A DNA stretch of 64,000 nt from Lumbricus rubellus (Eukaryota > Annelida > Clitellata > Crassiclitellata > Lumbricidae), in the NCBI GenBank assembly GCA_945859605.1, contig OX243816.1, positions 27,927,143 through 27,991,142 on the forward strand, read 5' to 3'. The notes beneath the pieces are model-generated. The model was given only the letters and a program-made list of their open reading frames with translations. It did not search any database and was not told the DNA's origin. The position numbers and the translations under genes are program-made. Below, one piece after another: positions 59,339-64,000 of this stretch (within the stretch, counting starts at the first letter, position 1; each line of letters starts with the position of its first letter).

Positions 59339-61847
59339 TCATGGAGGACATTTCGTCGATCGCAGGAAGCAGCTGACCGCAGCATCGCCCTGTTTGTCAT
59401 CTTTGTAGTCAGGGAAAGCGGGGAGCTTAGGCGGACATTTGTGACGACAGTTGATGTCCGATGACGCTACGTCTCCGTCGCCGTACCCGTATCTACACAG
59501 CATCTGGTCAACTCTGCCATCTGGCAGGATGCGCCAAACGAAGTTTCCTTGGCGCTATAAAAAGTAAATTCAAGCCTTGGCGCTATAAAAAGTCAATTCA
59601 AGCATCGTGTTCAATTGCGTAAACCTGTTTTAAGTTTACACTATAAACCGCTTAACAGCGTTACAAAATATTAATCTTCTAACACCTAATTAAGCCCCTT
59701 AAAGCTCGCAGTATAGCCTAGGGCCTAGCCTATTTCTAAGCAGTTCAAATACAAGCAAGATTTCCACTTGAATATCCTTTCAAGCATTTACATCCATAGC
59801 ATGTATTGATGCAGCAATATACAGTAGGCCTACAACCATGCAAGTCAACACAGCTTGTATAATGCTTTTAAAGACGATTGACGTGATGCTGGGCACCTTA
59901 AGGGATCAATAGGTCTGCAATACTGCAACCCGCACGCCTGAGGTATAAGAGACAACGTATCGTACCTGTCCTCTGTTTGGATAATTGGGATCGAGTCTCG
60001 AGTTATATTCGTGTTCGTACGAAATGTCCTCCGCCAGAAATCGTTGACGACAGCAGCCATCTTTCCGTCTCAACCAATTAGCAGGAACTGTTCACAGAAA
60101 GAAAACAAATCCAAACCATAAATTAGGCCAGTTGCAGTTGCAGGGAGTAAAATCATAGTCTACATCATACATGTATAGACTATAGGTGGCGCAGCAGATT
60201 ACGAATTTACGACATATATAGAGCAGTTATGTCTGTTAGCATACTTATAAGGCTGAAGATCTACAGTACATAGATATAGCGTGCAAAGCCATAAAAGAGA
60301 AATTAAAGAGGCGTCAAGGGGTCGTCCCGCAGGTTTCTGACCAGCCGACGATTGTTCTGGTCCACGGAGCCTAAATTAAGACGTCGCAATTTGAGAGTTA
60401 AAGTTCAAATCTGCAATTTTAGATAAGAGTTTATATAGGCTATGTCATATTCGGGATTGGTAACGAAGATCAAAATCAAGACTTTTAAAGTCTCATTTGA
60501 TTATTTGCAATTAAAGGGTAAAATGAACGATGTAAGATTTAGTTTTCAACAATTTTCTGAACATAGTCTGACCAAACCCTCTTCCAGATCCCTGCATTCA
60601 TTTTGATCAGGCGTCTTCGGGACCCTGGCTCGATCGCCACTTGGTGGATTTTGTAAACTAGACCCCCATTTAAAAAGACTTGACTAAATTCAGCGCCTTA
60701 CATGAATGTTGTTGCCTACATGGGCGCCCGCACATAGGGGCAAGGGGGGGCACTTGCCCCCCTGGAAAATGGAAATTTATTTTTTTAACTACTACTTTGG
60801 GTTTTTAACAAATTTCTTCGCATTAAAGCACTAATGATACGAATGATACACACAGTGAAAGCCAGAAACCTATGTTTAGAAATCTCTGTAGATATAAACA
60901 TGCTCTTAATTTTCAGCATTGCATAATCAACATCTTGTTAAAAGCTGGAACAGTGACCATTGGCTGTTAATTAACCCTTCGGCAGGCGCCTTTGCAAATA
61001 TTATTTTTCTATCGATTATGGCCTACTTGATTGGAATCTCGCTGTCATGCAACCTTTCACAACTGCACAAAATTAAGTAGGCTATCAATAGAAGTAGCTA
61101 GAGGAACACTTGCACCTTGAAAACTGACACCTATTTTTTGTTCACTTATTCATTCATTCAATGGACTTATAATATTACAGTGCCGCTTCAGGAACCCACA
61201 TTAATTTAACATCTACTTTTTTTATTTTTTCTTCACACTAAAGAAATTATTCATATTAAAGCTGATACACAAAATGAAACTGAAAAATATTTGCATTAAG
61301 AAACCTCATTGAAAAATACTCGTACTCTTAATTTCCAGCTTTGCATTTTTCAAACTCTTGTTACTAAAACATTTGCGATAACCGTGACCATCGAAATTTT
61401 TTTCCCCCTCTGAAAAATTTCTGCGGGCGCCCATGGTTGCCTAAATTAAGTTGGAGGCTAATTGAGAGGTCGCATACTTATTCCATGAGCAGGTTTTCGA
61501 TTGCTGTTGGCCGCGTATCGAGTGGTTCCTTGAATTCCGCATCCTCGATATTGGAAGTCGTATCTGGAGGTCGTATCTACAGTGATTGGAGGCGTCGCGG
61601 TCACTTCCGGTTGCTCTGACGACCTGTGCAGCCACCATTTTCCACCGTCTGGATCGATGCCACGGGTGAGGACGTCACAGACCGGCTGCATCATGATCTT
61701 GACGTCACCGCACAGGACACGAGCGCTCGTTCCGGTCACCGGAGGAAAAGAAGAGTACGAGTCACCCGGCTGGACAGGCTGACCAATCACATTCGTCTTC
61801 GGAATCTCAGGAAGCACAGAGGGCGTTGGGTAGACCGTTCTTCCAAG
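59339..61847 (-). CDS. Unrecognised gene, three 3' exons, 5' end missing
   Basis: Exons 61478-61847, 59966-60087 and 59339-59554 join by GT-AG sites in consistent phase (0 at the start, then 1, then 0) into 236 codons, including the stop. The first reads LGRTVYPTPSVLPEIPK, GDSYSSFPPVTG and a region with GGKWWLHRSSEQPE; the second PANWLRRKDGCCRQRFLAED and SRLDPNYPNRGQ; the third GNFVWRILPDGRVDQMLCRYG and INCRHKCPPKLP. It is rich in Pro, Tyr, Arg and Cys, with no signal peptide or membrane segment seen, so a soluble structural protein is possible. I do not recognise the family. No in-frame ATG precedes the first exon before its acceptor, so at least one upstream exon is missing. A hAT-like element of 717 bp fills most of intron 61477-60088. 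Confidence 0.72.
59547..59602 (-). repeat. 28-bp tandem duplication that copies a 3' splice site
   Basis: CCTTGGCGCTATAAAAAGT occurs at 59547 and again at 59575, followed each time by AAATTCAAG or CAATTCAAG. On the minus strand each copy supplies TTTTTATAG then CGCCAAGG, an acceptor plus the exon start. The downstream copy borders the coding exon 59339-59554; use of the upstream copy would add 28 bases and shift the frame. Confidence 0.75.
60310..60680. mobile_element. Decayed relative of the hAT-like element at 49080
   Basis: GCGTCAAGGGGTC, CAGCCGACGATTGTTCTGG, CCACGGAGCCTAAATT, and GACCCTGGCTCGATCGCCACTT follow the order of GTCAAAGAGCTGG, CCCGCCGACGATTTT, CCCACGGAATATTCC and CACCCTGGCCCGCCACTT in that element. 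Ends are too decayed to define a target duplication. Confidence 0.55.
60719..61435. mobile_element. hAT-like MITE, long copy with internal duplication
   Basis: It begins CATGGGCGCCCGCACATAGG and ends CTGCGGGCGCCCATG, with a perfect duplication GTTGCCTA (60711-60718 and 61436-61443). The 717-bp interior has two related halves (TGGAAAATGG..TTTAACTACTACTTT and TTGAAAACTG..AACATCTACTTTTTT), so it looks like a dimer of the 360-bp form at 36163-36522. It lies in an intron of the unrecognised gene. Confidence 0.88.
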
Positions 61848-61959
61848 CTGTGGCTCATCAAGAAAGAGTCGGAAACTGTTCAATCTACATGTATATCAAA
61901 CATAAAGAAGCATGCTGTAATATTATTTGCATGCGTGTAGAGCCAATTTACAGTATGAG

Positions 61960-62218
61960 AATTACATAGAAATAACGGGGAGGGGTCAGACGTTGATTTA
62001 TGTGGTCTCGGGGTGAGCAATGAGGACTTTACTATGGGTGGGGTCCTTAGAAAGACCATAGGGTTGAACCCAGTGTGAGAATTGTAGAAAACTAACTGGG
62101 GTGATTGGGTAAAACGTTGAGTTATGTGGATTTGGGGCGTGCTACGAGGACTTTACTATGGCATCATAAGAAAGATGCTGGGGGGTGAACCCCACAACCT
62201 TCGGCAATTCTCACCCTG
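61960..62218. mobile_element. Relative of the CAGGGTGAGAATTG MITE with a partial internal repeat
   Basis: CAGTGTGAGAATTG at 62071 and CAATTCTCACCCTG ending at 62218 are inverted termini like those at 51701 and 53660. The interior (ACGTTGAGTTATGTGG, GAGGACTTTACTATGG) recurs upstream at about 61990, so the copy is a partial tandem dimer. No clean target duplication was seen. Confidence 0.6.
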
Positions 62219-62713
62219 GTTTTATATTCGCAAAAGTGTCCTATATAATGAACAACACTGTGACAGCGTTTAGTATCTTCACCAGTAGGCTATAAGCCTA
62301 CTGAAGAATGTATGTGACAAAAAGTGCTCAACAGTAGGCTTTTCAAATAGGCCTATTATTAGATCTATACATAAATTTTAGATACCGACTTGTTGGGGTT
62401 TGGGGCTTTCTCTTGGCGACCGATTGGAGTTGAAGGAATGTCCGTAGTCATAATTAATAAATTAGTTTTCGGAAGCTGAATAGTCGTTCTTGAGCATTTC
62501 AGTTTTCAAAGAGCAATAAATGTGTTAGTTATAAATGTCGCTAAATTCAGCCCAATGAAGTCAGAGACTTCAAACACGTTTAGAATCAATAAAATGACGC
62601 ATATCAAATCGACCAACTTCCTATATACGTGACGTCATAATAATAATTAAAGCCGACATCATTATAACTGCATAGGCCTATGCCGCCTTTAATAGCATAG
62701 GCTAAAACTAAAA

Positions 62714-62717
<4 letters not shown>

Positions 62718-62747
<30 letters not shown>

Positions 62748-62748
62748 T
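62718..62748. repeat. AAT triplet microsatellite
   Basis: About ten AAT/ATA triplets in a row, followed by ATTCGTTTATTAGCATTT. Such a tract could be the tail of a retroposon, but no coding remnant was seen. Confidence 0.7.
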
Positions 62749-63103
62749 TCGTTTATTAGCATTTATTAGCATTATATCTGACAAACCGCAGAATGATTAC
62801 AGGCACAGGTTAGGCCTATACGAAATACGGCCCACTACAGCACGACACGCCGGTCGGCTCTACAACAGTGGATTCGGCTTAACACTATAATGACCTAAGT
62901 GCTGGATCACTCCTGGTTCGGCCAAGCCAGAAGTGGGAGGGGCTATCTTATTTTCAGTAGACATAGGCCCTACGTCACTTCAAATCTAGAACATGTCTTT
63001 TGTTATTTATTACGTACATACGTAGGCCTACGTGACAATAGAAGTTCAAACTCCCTCGTTACATTCTCAGTTTCTTAAGTTTTAGTTCTAGCCTAGCATC
63101 GAT

Positions 63104-63138
63104 CATCATCGTCGTCGTCGTCGTCGTCATCATCATCT
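63104..63138. repeat. ATC/GTC triplet microsatellite
   Basis: A run of CGATCATCATCG then GTC repeats and CATCATCATC, followed by a C/A-rich tract (CCCACCCCAACCCC type). Confidence 0.75.
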
Positions 63139-63363
63139 CCACCCACCCCAACCCCCAACCCCACCCCACCCCAAAACTTTTAAAACCAGCCTAGGGTTTT
63201 TGAGTTGAGTGGCATACAAAACAATCAACTTAACTGTATTTAGCGGCCACTGACCAGATTTCTTGAAAATTGCCTTCAAAGTTGATGAATTTAACATGGG
63301 TTTAGATAGGAAAAAGCACACGCTGCCCATAGCGGAAGTCGCGACTGATTCGCCGTCGGCCAT
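63133..63363 (-). pseudogene. Short frame resembling the end of a pogo/Tigger transposase
   Basis: A 76-codon frame contains TLKAIFKKSGQWPLNT, which resembles the GFRKTGIWPLN-type motif near the end of pogo/Tigger (DDE) transposases. The rest, MADGESVATSAMGSVCFF and the Gly/Trp-rich tail (translated microsatellite flank), does not match. It could be a decayed transposase scrap, or the first exon of a host gene that absorbed one: the ACA|GTTAAG junction after WPLNT would be phase 0, matching the acceptor phase at 61847. Uncertain. Confidence 0.35.
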
Positions 63364-64000
63364 GGAAGCATTATCAATCCAGCTATATAATACATATTAA
63401 TGCCCAGAAGCATTCTTAGCCCGGAAGTTTGGATTTTGGGTGCGTTATTGAAACTTATTATTTATTTATATTAATTGCAGCGTTAAGTAAAGCCCAAGCC
63501 GTTATTAAACTTATTATTTATCGGTAAGACGGTAGTTTTCGATTCCAAATAATTACGTCAATTGAAACTGGTTCTTTTTTAAAAATAGAATCTGGATTGT
63601 TTAAGACAGCTGTTTCCTTAAATAGAGGCTGCATTGACGAGTCTACGAAGTTTTCCTTAAATAGAAGCGGGATTGACAGGAAAAATTCTTACGTTTGATG
63701 AAAATGTTGCCTTGGTTAAATAGAAGTTGGATTGCTTAAACAGAATTTTGATTGATACCCATCAAAGTATTTATATAGCACATCTTGAATTTAATTCCAG
63801 TTCATAATGACATCTAGCGTCATTATAGGTTAACTAGTGTGGAGAGTGCCTCTGATTTGTTTGCTTTTAACTACGTTTATGAAAATAGCACTTTTAAAAT
63901 ATTAACATGTATGATATTGTTTACTGCATCACTATCTAATACCATAGTATCTATCGGTGAATATCGCAACTTTGATCATATTGTCAATATTTTGATATAC
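63364..64000. other. Nothing recognised
   Basis: A/T-rich sequence with several diverged direct repeats of TTAAATAGAA..GGATTG(A/C) spaced about 60 bases apart (63590-63740), suggesting a small old tandem array. No gene, RNA or complete transposon was recognised. Confidence 0.35.

Overview
The window is nuclear DNA of an animal. Genes are split by GT-AG introns of about 0.1 to 5 kb, intergenic DNA is rich in transposons, and the proteins are metazoan (a cytosolic trifunctional C1-tetrahydrofolate synthase, an MTA-family chromatin protein, ZNRD2). MTA keeps a C2H2 finger that vertebrate copies lack as far as I recall, and there are many short DNA transposons. I lean to a marine invertebrate, perhaps a deuterostome such as an echinoderm or hemichordate, but the species is not established by sequence alone. 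No bacterial, viral or CRISPR content was seen.

Layout. 996-22074 (minus): a complete MTHFD1-type gene, 23 coding exons rebuilt by splice sites and phase, 932 codons plus stop. Its first intron (17066-22039) is a transposon store. 22.5-27.8 kb: LINE fragments, a 152-bp tandem array, hAT-like and Mutator-like miniature elements, and one hAT-like element nested in another. 29052-41770 (minus): a complete MTA gene, 19 coding exons, 735 codons plus stop, with BAH, ELM2, SANT, GATA and C2H2 modules. 46145-50269 (minus): a complete four-exon ZNRD2 gene, 237 codons. 51.7-55.2 kb: two near-identical hAT MITEs, a 15-bp minisatellite and a 5'-truncated LINE with target-site duplication. 56730-58313 (plus): a GT92 glycosyltransferase with a large uninterrupted coding exon. 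59339-61847 (minus): the 3' exons of a gene I do not recognise. 63133-63363 (minus): a short fragment resembling the end of a pogo-type transposase.

The host genes are unrelated in function: folate one-carbon metabolism, NuRD-type chromatin repression, a small zinc-ribbon protein and glycan synthesis. There is no sign of an operon.

The least ordinary content is non-coding: at least nine miniature elements with 8-bp target duplications, several of them nested; six short TTAA-bounded palindromes; a strongly over-represented octamer TAGGCCTA (21 sites) absent from the bodies of the three best-resolved genes; a tandem array of duplicated 5' splice sites after the SANT exon of MTA; and a duplicated 3' splice site in the unrecognised gene.
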